Below, one piece after another: positions 9,309 through 17,726 of a stretch of DNA of 64,000 bases (positions within the stretch are counted from its first letter, which is position 1; each line of letters begins with the position of its first letter). Origin of the DNA: Paenibacillus sabuli (GTDB lineage: Bacteria; Bacillota; Bacilli; Paenibacillales; Paenibacillaceae); the NCBI RefSeq assembly GCF_014705605.1, contig NZ_JACXIZ010000013.1, positions 124,001-188,000 on the forward strand. Direction: 5' to 3'. A model generated the notes under the pieces. It worked only from the letters and a program-made list of their open reading frames with translations. It searched no databases and was not told where the DNA came from. Position numbers and translations under genes: made by a program.

Positions 9309-10352
9309 CTACTCCGCCAGCTCCGACAGATACTCCGCGGCAAGGCGAATAGCCAGCACGCTCCCCGTATTCAACGAATTGTCGAAATACAGCACATGAT
9401 CGTTCTGAACAGCCCTCAGGCTCTTCCATACTTCCAGTTCTTCCTTCTCCTTGACCGCAGCCCTGGCCCGCTCGATGTCGTGCTGAATGATGATATAATC
9501 CGGATCCATCTCCGCGAGTGCTTCCATAGACAGGGCCATGCTGTCCTCGGGGTAGCCTTCCGGGGCCTGCAGCCCAAAGCCCGATTGCGGCTCGTAGTAC
9601 ATCGTATTTTTCGATCCTTGCGCAGCGAATGCGTTTTTGTCCCCGACCCGCAGCAGCGCGAACGTGTCCTTCATCCGCTCGCCCAGCTTCGTCTTCGTGT
9701 CTGCAATCCGCGCCTCCGTCTCTGTGATATACTGCTCCGCCGCCTCTTCCTTGCCGATGATCGCGGCGCATAGCCGGGTGGCTTCCTCCCACGTATCGCT
9801 GTAATTGATGAGGACGACGGGCGCGATCTTGGTCAGCTCCTCGTAGATCGCGTCGACCTGGCCCTTGAACGTGACGATGACATCGGGGGCGGCCTCCATG
9901 ATCTTCTCCAGGTTGAGATCTCGTCCGCTGCCGAGATCGATCATGCCTGCAGCGTCATACGTCTGCAGCGTCGCATATTCCTGCATCGCTCGCGCGGCGT
10001 CGGCCGAGGCGATCGGCGGCGTATCGAGCGCGAAGAAGAAGTCGAGATACAGCGGATGCAGCACCGCGATCCGCTCGGGCCGCTCCTCCAGCGTCACCTC
10101 GTGATCGGCCGCATCGACAATCGTGCGCGGCCAGGCGTCTCCACTTTCATGCGCGGCCTCCCCGCTTGCCGCAGCCGAATTCGCCGGCGCGTCCACCGCT
10201 TGCTGTCCCGCCTCGTCACTACCCGATTCCGCGCCGTTCGTCGCAGCGGCTTCTTGTCCGGGAGCCTTCTGCTCCGCGTTGTTCCCGCAGCCGATCAGCG
10301 CGAGCGCCGCGAGCAGCAGCACCGCAGCCAACAGGTTTACTCGTCTAAGCAT
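9309..10352 (-). CDS. Iron-siderophore-type ABC substrate-binding lipoprotein (FecB/FhuD family)
   Basis: This 347-residue lipoprotein has a hydrophobic leader ending LALIGC (Cys22) and a short Ala/Glu-rich linker. It then has the class III binding fold typical of ferric siderophore, heme and cobalamin receptors: RPERIAVLHPLYLDFFFAL, then APDVIVTFKGQVDAIYEELTKIAPVVLI, and MDPDYIIIQHDIE. It is the third gene of an operon that starts at a Fur box (12788-12806), so it probably binds a ferric siderophore. No cognate permease or ATPase is present in the window, so it must use a transporter encoded elsewhere. Confidence 0.88.
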   Translation of the reverse strand: MLRRVNLLAAVLLLAALALIGCGNNAEQKAPGQEAAATNGAESGSDEAGQQAVDAPANSAAASGEAAHESGDAWPRTIVDAADHEVTLEERPERIAVLHPLYLDFFFALDTPPIASADAARAMQEYATLQTYDAAGMIDLGSGRDLNLEKIMEAAPDVIVTFKGQVDAIYEELTKIAPVVLINYSDTWEEATRLCAAIIGKEEAAEQYITETEARIADTKTKLGERMKDTFALLRVGDKNAFAAQGSKNTMYYEPQSGFGLQAPEGYPEDSMALSMEALAEMDPDYIIIQHDIERARAAVKEKEELEVWKSLRAVQNDHVLYFDNSLNTGSVLAIRLAAEYLSELAE

Positions 10353-10379
10353 GATTGTTCCTCCGTGTCAGGGTTCGTA

Positions 10380-11429
10380 TTATTTGGTATACAAATGCTG
10401 TATCAGCTCGCGGTTTTTCTGTGCGAAAAGCTCATTGTGCGAGGATACCATCCCACGCGCCTCCGCCTCGGGCGCAATATATTGCTTCGCGCGATTCACT
10501 GCGTTGGCCGCATCCTGGAAGGCGCCGGCGATCAGATGCAGCTTGCCGTCATGATGCAGCACATCCCCGGCAGCGTAGATTCCCTCCACCGACGTCTCGC
10601 TGCCAACCGTGCCGGCAATCCGATGCTCGTGCAGCGCGATCGGAATCGCACTGTTCGCCAGCAGCGTCTTGTCGCGCTCGTAGCCGTGATTGATGATGAT
10701 CTCGTCGACGACCAGCTCGTACGAGCGCCCTTCGCCCGCCTCGCGGAGCACGACCGAGTCGATGCGATCCTGCGACGCGGCCGAGACGAGCTTGTCGATC
10801 GTGGAATTGAGCAGGATTTCAACACCGCCGCGGGTCAACCGCGAAATATCCGCCTCGTGACCCTTAAGCGCGTCCTTGCGGTAAGTGAGATAGACGCGCG
10901 CCGCGATCGGCGCCAGCTCGTTCGCCCAGTCCACCGCCGAATGACCCCCTCCCGAGATCAGCACCGTCTTGCCCTTGAAGCGCGCCAGCGATTTGACCGT
11001 GTAATGCAGATTCGTCACCTCGAAGCGTTCTGCGCCCTCGATCTCGAGCTTGATCGGCTTCAGGATTCCGCCGCCGATCGCCAGCAGGACCGTCCGCGAG
11101 TCGTGTCGCTCTCCAGAGTCAGCGTGCAGCACATAATGTCCCGCCTCATCCTGCGCGATGGAGGTGATCTTGGTCCCGAGCACGATCTCCGGTTCGAAGG
11201 TCATCGCCTGCTCCACCATCTGCTCGATCAATTGCGCGCCCGGCAGCGGAGGCAGGCCGCCGATATCCCAGATCATCTTTTCTGGATACACATGCACCTT
11301 GCCGCCCAACCGCGGCTGGTATTCGATAATCTTGGTCTTCATCTCCCGCAATCCGCTATAGAAGGCGCCGAACAAGCCCGCCGGCCCCCCGCCAACTATC
11401 GTGATGTCGTACAGCTCCTGATCCTGCAT
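10380..11429 (-). CDS. Ferredoxin/flavodoxin-NADP+ reductase-like flavoprotein (YumC/YcgT type)
   Basis: This 349-residue protein carries an N-terminal FAD motif (DITIVGGGPAGLFGAFYSG) and a central NADPH motif (VLISGGGHSAVDWANEL). It lacks the CxxC of thioredoxin reductases, which places it with bacterial FNR2-type reductases. The ATG at 11429 follows an AGGAGG-type site; the longer in-frame extension upstream overlaps the previous gene and is not protein-like. In Bacillus subtilis the related ycgT gene is known to be Fur-regulated, and a homologous protein, IruO of Staphylococcus, reduces ferric siderophores. Position in the Fur-controlled operon suggests electron supply to the monooxygenase or iron release from siderophores (inference). 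Confidence 0.88.
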   Translation of the reverse strand: MQDQELYDITIVGGGPAGLFGAFYSGLREMKTKIIEYQPRLGGKVHVYPEKMIWDIGGLPPLPGAQLIEQMVEQAMTFEPEIVLGTKITSIAQDEAGHYVLHADSGERHDSRTVLLAIGGGILKPIKLEIEGAERFEVTNLHYTVKSLARFKGKTVLISGGGHSAVDWANELAPIAARVYLTYRKDALKGHEADISRLTRGGVEILLNSTIDKLVSAASQDRIDSVVLREAGEGRSYELVVDEIIINHGYERDKTLLANSAIPIALHEHRIAGTVGSETSVEGIYAAGDVLHHDGKLHLIAGAFQDAANAVNRAKQYIAPEAEARGMVSSHNELFAQKNRELIQHLYTK

Positions 11430-11463
11430 TCGTATCGCTTCCTCCTCTGTCTTCGTCACCTTT

Positions 11464-12771
11464 TTACTCCACGCCCAGATGCTCGCGCAGCGTGGCGCCC
11501 GCATATTCCCGCCGGTACAATCCGAGCTCGGCGAGCATCGGCACCAGCTCCTCGAGCAACAAGTCCAGCGATTGCAACGAGCCGCCTGGCAATGCGATGA
11601 ACCCATCCATTGCGCCCGCTTCATGCCAGTCGACAATCTGTCGAAGCACGTCCGCCGGGGTGCCGATCACCACCCAATGCAACGAACCGATTACCTCCGG
11701 TCGCTCCAGCAGCTCCGCCACTGTCGGCTGCCGAGAGACGATCAGCGCGCGAAGCGCAGCCGTGTAGGTGCGATCGCGCACCGGAAGCGCCGGATCGGGC
11801 AGCAGCTCGGCCGTCACCGGCTCGGCCGGATCGAGGCCGCGCAGATTCAGACCCAGCGCGGCCTCGATCGCCGCATGACGACGCTCGGCGCTCACATGCG
11901 TATGCGCTTCGGCGTATTGCGCGCGCGCCTCCTCCCGAGTCGGGGCCAAAAAAAAATATAGCCCTGGCAGCACCCGCACCGCATCCGGGGCTCGTCCGAG
12001 CGCAACGGCGCGACGCCGCAAGTCATCGCGTAGCTCGATAGCCGCCGCCGCCTCCGGCGCAGCGGCGAACACCGCATCCGCGTATGCGGCCGCGAATCGT
12101 CTGCCGTTCTCGGATGCGCCAGCCTGCAGCACAGGGAGCGGTCCGGCGGGATGCGCCGGGATGTTGAGCGGTCCCTTCACGTGAAAGAACGTCCCTTCAT
12201 GCGACACCGGCCTGACCCGCTGCGAATCGGCAAATCTTCCCGTCGCCCGATCTATGCGGAGCGCGTCATGCGGGAAGCTCTCCCACAGCTCCATGACCAG
12301 CTCGGCAAATTCCTCCGCCCGGGCATACCGCTCCTCCGAAGATGGCATGCCTGCAGCGGTAAAATTCTCCGCGCCGCCAAGCGCCGTCACGACATTCCAG
12401 CCCGCGCGCCCGTCGCTGATCCAGTGCAGGGATTGCAACTGCCGCGCCACCAGATACGGAGGCAGGAACGTGCTCGACACCGTCGTGATCAGTCCGATTC
12501 GCGACGTCGCGTGCGCCAGCGAAGTCAACAGCAAGGTCGGGTCCAGCCCCCCGAATCCAGGCGAGCGCTCCAGTGCCTCGACGTTCACGTACAAGGCGTC
12601 CGGCTTAAATACAAAATCAAGCTTGGCTCGCTCTGCCTTTTGGGCCAGACCGATATAAAAATCGCTCGAATTTAATTGCTCCGCTTTGCTATCCTGGCGC
12701 CGCCAACCGTCTCCTTTCATCCAGGTCGCGGATAGCGACAACCCGATGCAAAGCGGTCGCTTCTTGTACAA
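11464..12771 (-). CDS. FMN-dependent monooxygenase, NtaA/SnaA/DszA family (bacterial luciferase-like)
   Basis: This 435-residue protein belongs to the class C flavin monooxygenases: LGLSLSAT-like start, a KLDFVFKPDAL segment, and WNVVTALGGAENF, the conserved patch of the NtaA/DszA subgroup. Members oxidise substrates such as nitrilotriacetate or dibenzothiophene sulfone with FMNH2 made by a separate reductase. I chose a TTG start at 12771 (MYKKRPLCIG) because an AGGAG lies 8 bases before it; the frame extends to 12795 but that stretch overlaps the operator. First gene of the Fur-box operon, 34 bases before the reductase gene. The substrate is unknown; an iron chelator is a reasonable guess from context. 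Confidence 0.87.
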   Translation of the reverse strand: MYKKRPLCIGLSLSATWMKGDGWRRQDSKAEQLNSSDFYIGLAQKAERAKLDFVFKPDALYVNVEALERSPGFGGLDPTLLLTSLAHATSRIGLITTVSSTFLPPYLVARQLQSLHWISDGRAGWNVVTALGGAENFTAAGMPSSEERYARAEEFAELVMELWESFPHDALRIDRATGRFADSQRVRPVSHEGTFFHVKGPLNIPAHPAGPLPVLQAGASENGRRFAAAYADAVFAAAPEAAAAIELRDDLRRRAVALGRAPDAVRVLPGLYFFLAPTREEARAQYAEAHTHVSAERRHAAIEAALGLNLRGLDPAEPVTAELLPDPALPVRDRTYTAALRALIVSRQPTVAELLERPEVIGSLHWVVIGTPADVLRQIVDWHEAGAMDGFIALPGGSLQSLDLLLEELVPMLAELGLYRREYAGATLREHLGVE

Positions 12772-12787
12772 TGGCCTCACTCCTAAT

Positions 12788-12806
12788 GATAACAATTCTC
12801 ATTATC
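12788..12806. promoter_or_regulatory. Fur box
   Basis: The 19-base sequence GATAACAATTCTCATTATC is a near-palindrome that matches the Fur consensus GATAATGATAATCATTATC at 16 of 19 positions. It lies between the promoter and the start codon of the monooxygenase gene, where bound Fur would block initiation. This implies that the three-gene operon is repressed in iron-replete cells. Confidence 0.85.
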
Positions 12807-12812
12807 AATTGA

Positions 12813-12821
12813 AGTATAGCA
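12813..12821 (-). promoter_or_regulatory. Extended -10 promoter element of the iron operon
   Basis: On the minus strand TGCTATACT is an extended -10 element placed just upstream of the Fur box. A convincing -35 hexamer is not seen at the usual distance (TTCGAT at 17 bases), which fits an extended -10 promoter or one that needs an activator such as the adjacent AraC protein. Confidence 0.5.
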
Positions 12822-12874
12822 TTTTTAGCGGTCAAATCGAATACACAAATGCTAAAATCGGCATACACAAATAT

Positions 12875-13687
12875 TTAAACTTGGCTGATATATTTCGATG
12901 GCGAGAGACCGAATTTCTTTTTGAAAACTCGGCTGAAATAAAGGGGGTTGTCGTAGCCAACGCTCGCAGACACCGCACTGATCGGGAAGGTCCCCGCCTG
13001 GAGCAGCTCCCTGGCCCGCTCCATGCGGCACTGCATGACATACTCAATCGGGCGCAATCGCATGTATTTATGAAAATAATAGGAAAACCGCGCCGACGAC
13101 ATACCGTGCAGCGCGGCCAGACCGTGCAGCGTCAGCGGCTCCATGTAATGGTCTTCGATATAGGCGGCGGCAGCCGTGACGGCTTGCTCCGACGGTGCGG
13201 AGCCGCCTATCGCCTGCCCGCATCCGTGCAGCACCTGATGCAGCAAGTCCATGAGCAGCGCACTGGTTTTGAGCCGCGCCAGTTCGCCAGTCCTGCGCAC
13301 CTGCCGGTGCAATTGAACAAGCCGCTCGTTGATCCCCGGGTGAACGCCGGGCCGCAGCGCGTAATGGGTGCCGCACACTGTCGCCGCCGCATCACTCGCT
13401 TGTTCGAGCCGGTATAAGAGCAAGTAATATTCGAATTCACCTTCGCCCTGGACCTGCGAGTCCAGGCGCATCTCCGGAGCGGCATGCAGGACGCGCCCCG
13501 GCTCCAGAGCATAGGAGGTACCGTTCACCTGCATGTGCGCCTCGCCTCGAACCGGAAATACCCACCCGTGCTTAATCGTCCGGTACGCGCGTAGCGTGCT
13601 TTTCGGTTGAATGATGACGCGGTACACCTTCTCCACCCTGCAGATGCTACCGGCATATACCGCCGCAATACGCTCGCTGTCGTTCAT
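12875..13687 (-). CDS. AraC-family transcriptional regulator with N-terminal cupin-like domain
   Basis: About 270 residues from the ATG at 13687 (MNDSERIAAV), chosen because an AGGAG site lies 9 bases before it. Residues 1-130 look like the AraC ligand-binding beta barrel; the C-terminal 100 residues hold two helix-turn-helix motifs (YGMSSARFSYYF-like and the final VGYDNPLYFSRVFKKKFGLSPSKY). It lies directly upstream of the Fur-box operon on the same strand. By analogy with the siderophore-responsive AraC activator Btr of Bacillus subtilis it may activate that operon when its siderophore is present, but it lacks Btr's binding-protein-like domain, so this is inference. Confidence 0.85.
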   Translation of the reverse strand: MNDSERIAAVYAGSICRVEKVYRVIIQPKSTLRAYRTIKHGWVFPVRGEAHMQVNGTSYALEPGRVLHAAPEMRLDSQVQGEGEFEYYLLLYRLEQASDAAATVCGTHYALRPGVHPGINERLVQLHRQVRRTGELARLKTSALLMDLLHQVLHGCGQAIGGSAPSEQAVTAAAAYIEDHYMEPLTLHGLAALHGMSSARFSYYFHKYMRLRPIEYVMQCRMERARELLQAGTFPISAVSASVGYDNPLYFSRVFKKKFGLSPSKYISQV

Positions 13688-13765
13688 TGGAAGTCTTCTC
13701 CTGTACCGCAATTTTTCTTGTTTGGGTCCGGGGGCTGCCGTAGGAGCGCGCACCGCGGACAAATG

Positions 13766-14287
13766 CTAATTCAACTTTTTGTATTTGTGACGCGTCACGT
13801 CCCAAAGCAGCAAGCGCGCATCGAACGACGTTCCGGCCACAAGCGCCTGCTTCGGCAGGATAACCGGTTCTTTCTTCTTAATGTAGAGATAAAAGCTTTC
13901 CTCCGTCTCGTAAACGTAAACCACATTCCCCCAGCCTGTCGCAGAGGTCGTCTTCACGCCTTCGAAGTCGGTCTCGTTGAACAGCCAGTCCCGCTCCACG
14001 CGATACGTACACGTGATGCCGCCTTGCTTCCGCAGCCGCTTGCTCTGCCGCTTGGCCATCCAGTTGGTCACCCATCCCAGCGCCATCGGCGTGAACAAGC
14101 CGATGCCGATCAGCAGAACGCCGGTCAACCAATCGGCGCGGCGAATCCCCATGTACAAGCCTGCCGCAATGAGCACAAAAATAAACATCCGTACCAGCAC
14201 CCGATGCCTTCGAAAGACCTGAAACCGTTTGAATGCCTTGAATTCTTCCCCTTCATACGATGTCACAAATTCAACCGACTCGCTCAA
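13766..14287 (-). CDS. YcxB-like membrane protein
   Basis: About 173 residues with two adjacent transmembrane helices (about 31-48 and 53-70) and a C-terminal soluble part with WGNVVYVYETEESFYLYIKKKEPVILPK, which resembles the YcxB family of small membrane proteins of unknown function. I favour a TTG start at 14287 (MSESVEFV) because GGGGAGGT lies about 9 bases upstream; an ATG at 14329 has no clear site. It reads away from the CRISPR array and has no obvious link with it. Confidence 0.72.
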   Translation of the reverse strand: MSESVEFVTSYEGEEFKAFKRFQVFRRHRVLVRMFIFVLIAAGLYMGIRRADWLTGVLLIGIGLFTPMALGWVTNWMAKRQSKRLRKQGGITCTYRVERDWLFNETDFEGVKTTSATGWGNVVYVYETEESFYLYIKKKEPVILPKQALVAGTSFDARLLLWDVTRHKYKKLN

Positions 14288-14406
14288 GTATGCTTGACCT
14301 CCCCGAATACCGGCCGCTGGCGCGTCCACTCCGACATTACTGTAATGGTTCTATTATACTGCATGTGTCACGCATTTTTCGACCTTAAATTTACAACGAG
14401 CGATTC

Positions 14407-15233
14407 GGTTCAATCCCACGCATCCACATAGGATGCGACCGGTAGACGCATTATGAACTTTCTCATACATGATGCTTTCAATCCACGCATCCACATAGGA
14501 TGCGACCATGAATAACCTGTCGGGCGGCGCACTAGCTGAGTTTCAATCCACGCATCCACATAGGATGCGACGCCCCTGCGGCCAGCTCTGCCAGCTCCAG
14601 CGGGATGTTTCAATCCACGCATCCACATAGGATGCGACGTTGGGGGTACCCGCGCCAAGGATCGATGCGTGGTTTCAATCCACGCATCCACATAGGATGC
14701 GACGCGAATCGCATCTATTGACAGCGTAACAGGCACGTTTCAATCCACGCATCCACATAGGATGCGACACCAAAGACAAACGTGCCATTAAGTTGTACGT
14801 TCTGTTTCAATCCACGCATCCACATAGGATGCGACTCAGGAGCGCCAGAATCAAGGCTATGACCTCGAAGTTTCAATCCACGCATCCACATAGGATGCGA
14901 CTAGTCTTTCCAGTCGATTAAAACGTTCGAATCTGTTTCAATCCACGCATCCACATAGGATGCGACGATTGCAACAGTCGAGGCGATCGATACGAGATAC
15001 GGTTTCAATCCACGCATCCACATAGGATGCGACGTGGCGCAGGCGAGGCGATGACGGGCGGCCTAATGTTTCAATCCACGCATCCACATAGGATGCGACC
15101 ACGGCATGGCGCCCGGAGTATCTGACCTGGGAGGTTTCAATCCACGCATCCACATAGGATGCGACTTCCACTTTTTTTTTGAGATTACTGTTCCTAAAAA
15201 GGTTTCAATCCACGCATCCACATAGGATGCGAC
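14407..15233 (-). CRISPR. Type I-C CRISPR array, 13 repeats and 12 spacers
   Basis: Repeats of 32 bases start at 14475, 14540, 14607, 14672, 14737, 14804, 14870, 14935, 15002, 15068, 15134 and 15202, plus a degenerate one at 14407-14439. Spacers are 33-36 bases. Read on the minus strand the repeat begins GTCGCATCC and ends GTGGATTGAAAC with a perfect 7-base-pair stem (CGCATCC/GGATGCG), the known type I-C pattern. The degenerate repeat (one inserted C, T to G) and the next one (first base changed) mark the trailer end at the left, so the array is transcribed leftwards from a leader at 15234-15421. No cas gene is found on either side within the window. Small frames reading SYVDAWIET on the minus strand are translations of the repeats, not genes. 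Confidence 0.97.
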
Positions 15234-15421
15234 AGCGGCGCCCGCGAGCCCATACGGGGCGGGCGTTCCCAGGCCCGAAAGTGCGAACCTATTTTCAGTA
15301 TACATTTTTCAGGCTAAAAAAACGAGCCTTCTGTAAAAAAAGCCAGTGCTGGCGCGGGGTGCGAACCTCCCGGGGATTCCATGTGCACCTGGGGTTCGCA
15401 CCGGAAGGCGCAGCCGTGCCG
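15234..15421 (-). promoter_or_regulatory. CRISPR leader
   Basis: This non-coding stretch lies between the newest repeat and the alpha-galactosidase stop codon. It is AT-rich in its middle, with a TATACT -10-like element on the minus strand (15298-15303). It holds three copies of a GGTGCGAACC-type motif: 15281-15290, 15358-15367 and, inverted, 15393-15402; the last two form an inverted repeat around a 25-base loop. Placement at the end with intact repeats fits a leader for transcription and spacer uptake. Confidence 0.75.
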
Positions 15422-17590
15422 TCACGTCAGCAGTTCCTGCGCCTCCGTCCCATACCGATACAGCGCGCATGTCAACGGACCGGGCAAAACAAACGCATAC
15501 CGCCCGTCACTGTCCGCCTCCGCTCGCAGCGGCGGTTCACCGGCCCCGTCCACAAGTCTCTCGCGCGCCTCGAGCCGGGCGACGCAGCGCAGCGCCAGCG
15601 GCGCGCCGTCCGTCTGCCATAGCCGCAAGCGACCCTCCGCCCGATCCGTCAGCTCGCGGAAGACAAGCAGATAGCCTTCATCCGGCCCCGTGATCGACTG
15701 CAGACCGGTCCACGAGACGCCGGACGGCTCTTCGCCGATCGGCAGCACGTGACCGTCCAGCATCGCCGTATGGTGCGGACGCACGAGCCGTACCGCCGCC
15801 GCCAAGCGCTCTGCCTCCTCCGCAGATAGCCCCGTCGTCTCCATCCATACGAGCGGATTGGCCATGATCGTCACCATGAAGCCGTACAGCAGCCCGCAGG
15901 CTGCGGGAGCGAGCGGATCGTCGCCATAGCGCGCTTCGTTGCGCTGCACGTTGAGCAGCTCCGCCTGCAGCCGCCGCGTCGGCACGTACGGCGCCAGCTG
16001 CCACAGATTGCGCAGCGTCCAGTGCGGATAGTAGCTGCCGCTGTCAGTGTAGCGATTCTCCAGGAAGAGACAGCCGTGCTCCATATGGCGATAATAGCCG
16101 AGCCGCACGCCCGAGGTCGCGTCGAGATTGAAGCAGACCGCGCCGTCGCTCTCCCGCGCGACGCGCCGCATCATGCGATGCAGCCGTGTCTCCGCCAGCT
16201 TGGAGCCGATTCGGATGCCGTCTAGCTTGAAGTGCTCGACGGCGTAGTCGCGGTGCAGCCGCAGCAGCGTCTCGGCGTCGCGCGTCCACGCAGCGTAATC
16301 ATCCGTCCCGTCCGGCGAGAACCAGAGCCCGAGCTTGACGCCCGCTTCCGCCGCACGCGCGGCGAGCGGCGCAAGTCCGCCCGGCAGACGCTCCGGATGC
16401 GCGCCCCAGAACTGCGGATCGGCCGCATAGTAGCCGTCGCTCCATACGCCGCCTGCGACGACCGAGTTGGCCGTCGTGCCCTTTTGCCAGCCGTCGTCGA
16501 TCTGCACATGCGTCAGCCCCAGCCGTCCTGCCTGCGCCAGCTCCCCGGTCATGAAGGCTTCGTTGACGCGGCCGTCGCGGGAGCGGTCGCCCCAAGTATT
16601 GCTCATGAGCGTATAGTCCCGTTCCGCCCGGTAGACGCGCTTGCGCGCTTCATAATCCCGCAGCACGGCCAGCGCGCCGTAGCGGCTGCCGTCGCAGACG
16701 CCGACGACCGTGCCGTAAGCGCGAATGAAGGCGTCGCCCTCCTCCTCTGCGAAGCCAGCCGCATCCGACAGCCCGCTGCCGCAGACCGTCAGCAGCAGCC
16801 CGGCGAAGCGGAAGTCCGCTCCGGTATCCTGCAGATGCGCGAGGGCGGTCGGACCTTCCTTGATTACGAGCAGCCCGCCAGGCTCCAATGTACGCTCCAG
16901 TACCAATACATTCCCGCGATGCGCGCGCCGCTCGTTTGGATACAGCAGCCCCGTTTCGCCGCCGACCAGATTATTATTACGGTCCGTCACGTCGCGAAGC
17001 GCTACCGTCCGGTAGCGGCAGTGCAAGGCTCGCAGCGCCAGCGCGTCGATCCGATCCTCCCGCTCGCGCGCCTTTGCATGCTCCTCGTTGTCCAGGCGCT
17101 CCTCTTCCTGCCCCGCGCCCTGCGCTCCGCCATCCTCGGCCAGCGCCTCCGAGGTCCACACCAGCCGTCCGGCCGGCTGCTCCTCTCGCTCCAGGCGCCG
17201 CACCTGACATTCCTGGCCGATCCACGGCGAGCCGGGGCAGATCCGGCTCTCCCAGCGCACGAGCGTCTGCTGCTCCGGATAAGCCAGATCAATGGCTACG
17301 AGCAGCCGGGGCCGCGTGAGCCCCGCTTCGTCGTCCACCCGCGCGCTCACTGCGGCCGTTTCTGCCGCCGAGCCGAGCCACGGCAGCGCTATCGCCTCGC
17401 TCGGCGTCTCCGCCAGCCACTCTCCGCCGCCGGCATGCTTGTCGCGCAGTCCGACCGTCAGCAGCCGCCCGTCTGCTACACGGTAACGCCGCTCCAACTT
17501 CGCGTTGCCGATCGTCACCGCGCCGCCCCCGTCGAGCCGCACGTAGCAATCCTCGTACTGCATGAGTTGCTCTCTCATTGTGTCCCCCAT
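15422..17590 (-). CDS. Alpha-galactosidase-like glycoside hydrolase (GH36 type)
   Basis: About 722 residues, no signal peptide, so it acts on imported sugars. An N-terminal beta-sandwich is followed by a TIM barrel with THVQIDDGWQKG and KLGLWFSP. The motif EHFKLDG at about residue 457 contains the expected nucleophile Asp. The segment LFLENRYTDSGSYYPHW may hold the acid/base, though the SGGGGRFDPG motif of classical GH36 enzymes is absent, so this is a divergent member. I chose the ATG at 17590 (GGGAG site upstream) over the frame start at 17707. It is the last gene of the binding protein/permease operon and supports alpha-galactoside use (raffinose-family or galactomannan side chains). Confidence 0.82.
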   Translation of the reverse strand: MGDTMREQLMQYEDCYVRLDGGGAVTIGNAKLERRYRVADGRLLTVGLRDKHAGGGEWLAETPSEAIALPWLGSAAETAAVSARVDDEAGLTRPRLLVAIDLAYPEQQTLVRWESRICPGSPWIGQECQVRRLEREEQPAGRLVWTSEALAEDGGAQGAGQEEERLDNEEHAKAREREDRIDALALRALHCRYRTVALRDVTDRNNNLVGGETGLLYPNERRAHRGNVLVLERTLEPGGLLVIKEGPTALAHLQDTGADFRFAGLLLTVCGSGLSDAAGFAEEEGDAFIRAYGTVVGVCDGSRYGALAVLRDYEARKRVYRAERDYTLMSNTWGDRSRDGRVNEAFMTGELAQAGRLGLTHVQIDDGWQKGTTANSVVAGGVWSDGYYAADPQFWGAHPERLPGGLAPLAARAAEAGVKLGLWFSPDGTDDYAAWTRDAETLLRLHRDYAVEHFKLDGIRIGSKLAETRLHRMMRRVARESDGAVCFNLDATSGVRLGYYRHMEHGCLFLENRYTDSGSYYPHWTLRNLWQLAPYVPTRRLQAELLNVQRNEARYGDDPLAPAACGLLYGFMVTIMANPLVWMETTGLSAEEAERLAAAVRLVRPHHTAMLDGHVLPIGEEPSGVSWTGLQSITGPDEGYLLVFRELTDRAEGRLRLWQTDGAPLALRCVARLEARERLVDGAGEPPLRAEADSDGRYAFVLPGPLTCALYRYGTEAQELLT

Positions 17591-17660
17591 TCTCGCTCTC
17601 CCGCGCCTCGCGTCGCTTCCTGATTTCCCCACTCTATTGTGCTGGATTACATCCCCGATC

Positions 17661-17701
17661 GCAACCCAAAGCCGGCGAATCGCCCGCCGGCTTTGGGTTG
17701 C
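17661..17701 (-). terminator. Strong hairpin between binding-protein and alpha-galactosidase genes
   Basis: A perfect 17-base-pair inverted repeat (arms beginning GCAACCCAAAGCC) with a 7-base loop lies between the two genes. There is no T-run on the minus side, so it may protect the upstream transport mRNA or attenuate the enzyme gene rather than end transcription completely. Confidence 0.6.
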
Positions 17702-17726
17702 GGGCACAGTGCCGCTCGTTATCCGT

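Noticed and set aside
7305-9773. 822-residue open frame on the plus strand
   Set aside because: It lies opposite the AraC-type sensor gene and part of the binding-protein gene; its composition is Arg/Gln/Leu-rich with no domain, as expected for an antisense frame in GC-rich DNA.
14410-15305. Small minus-strand proteins with repeated SYVDAWIET segments
   Set aside because: They are translations of the CRISPR repeats, not a repeat protein.
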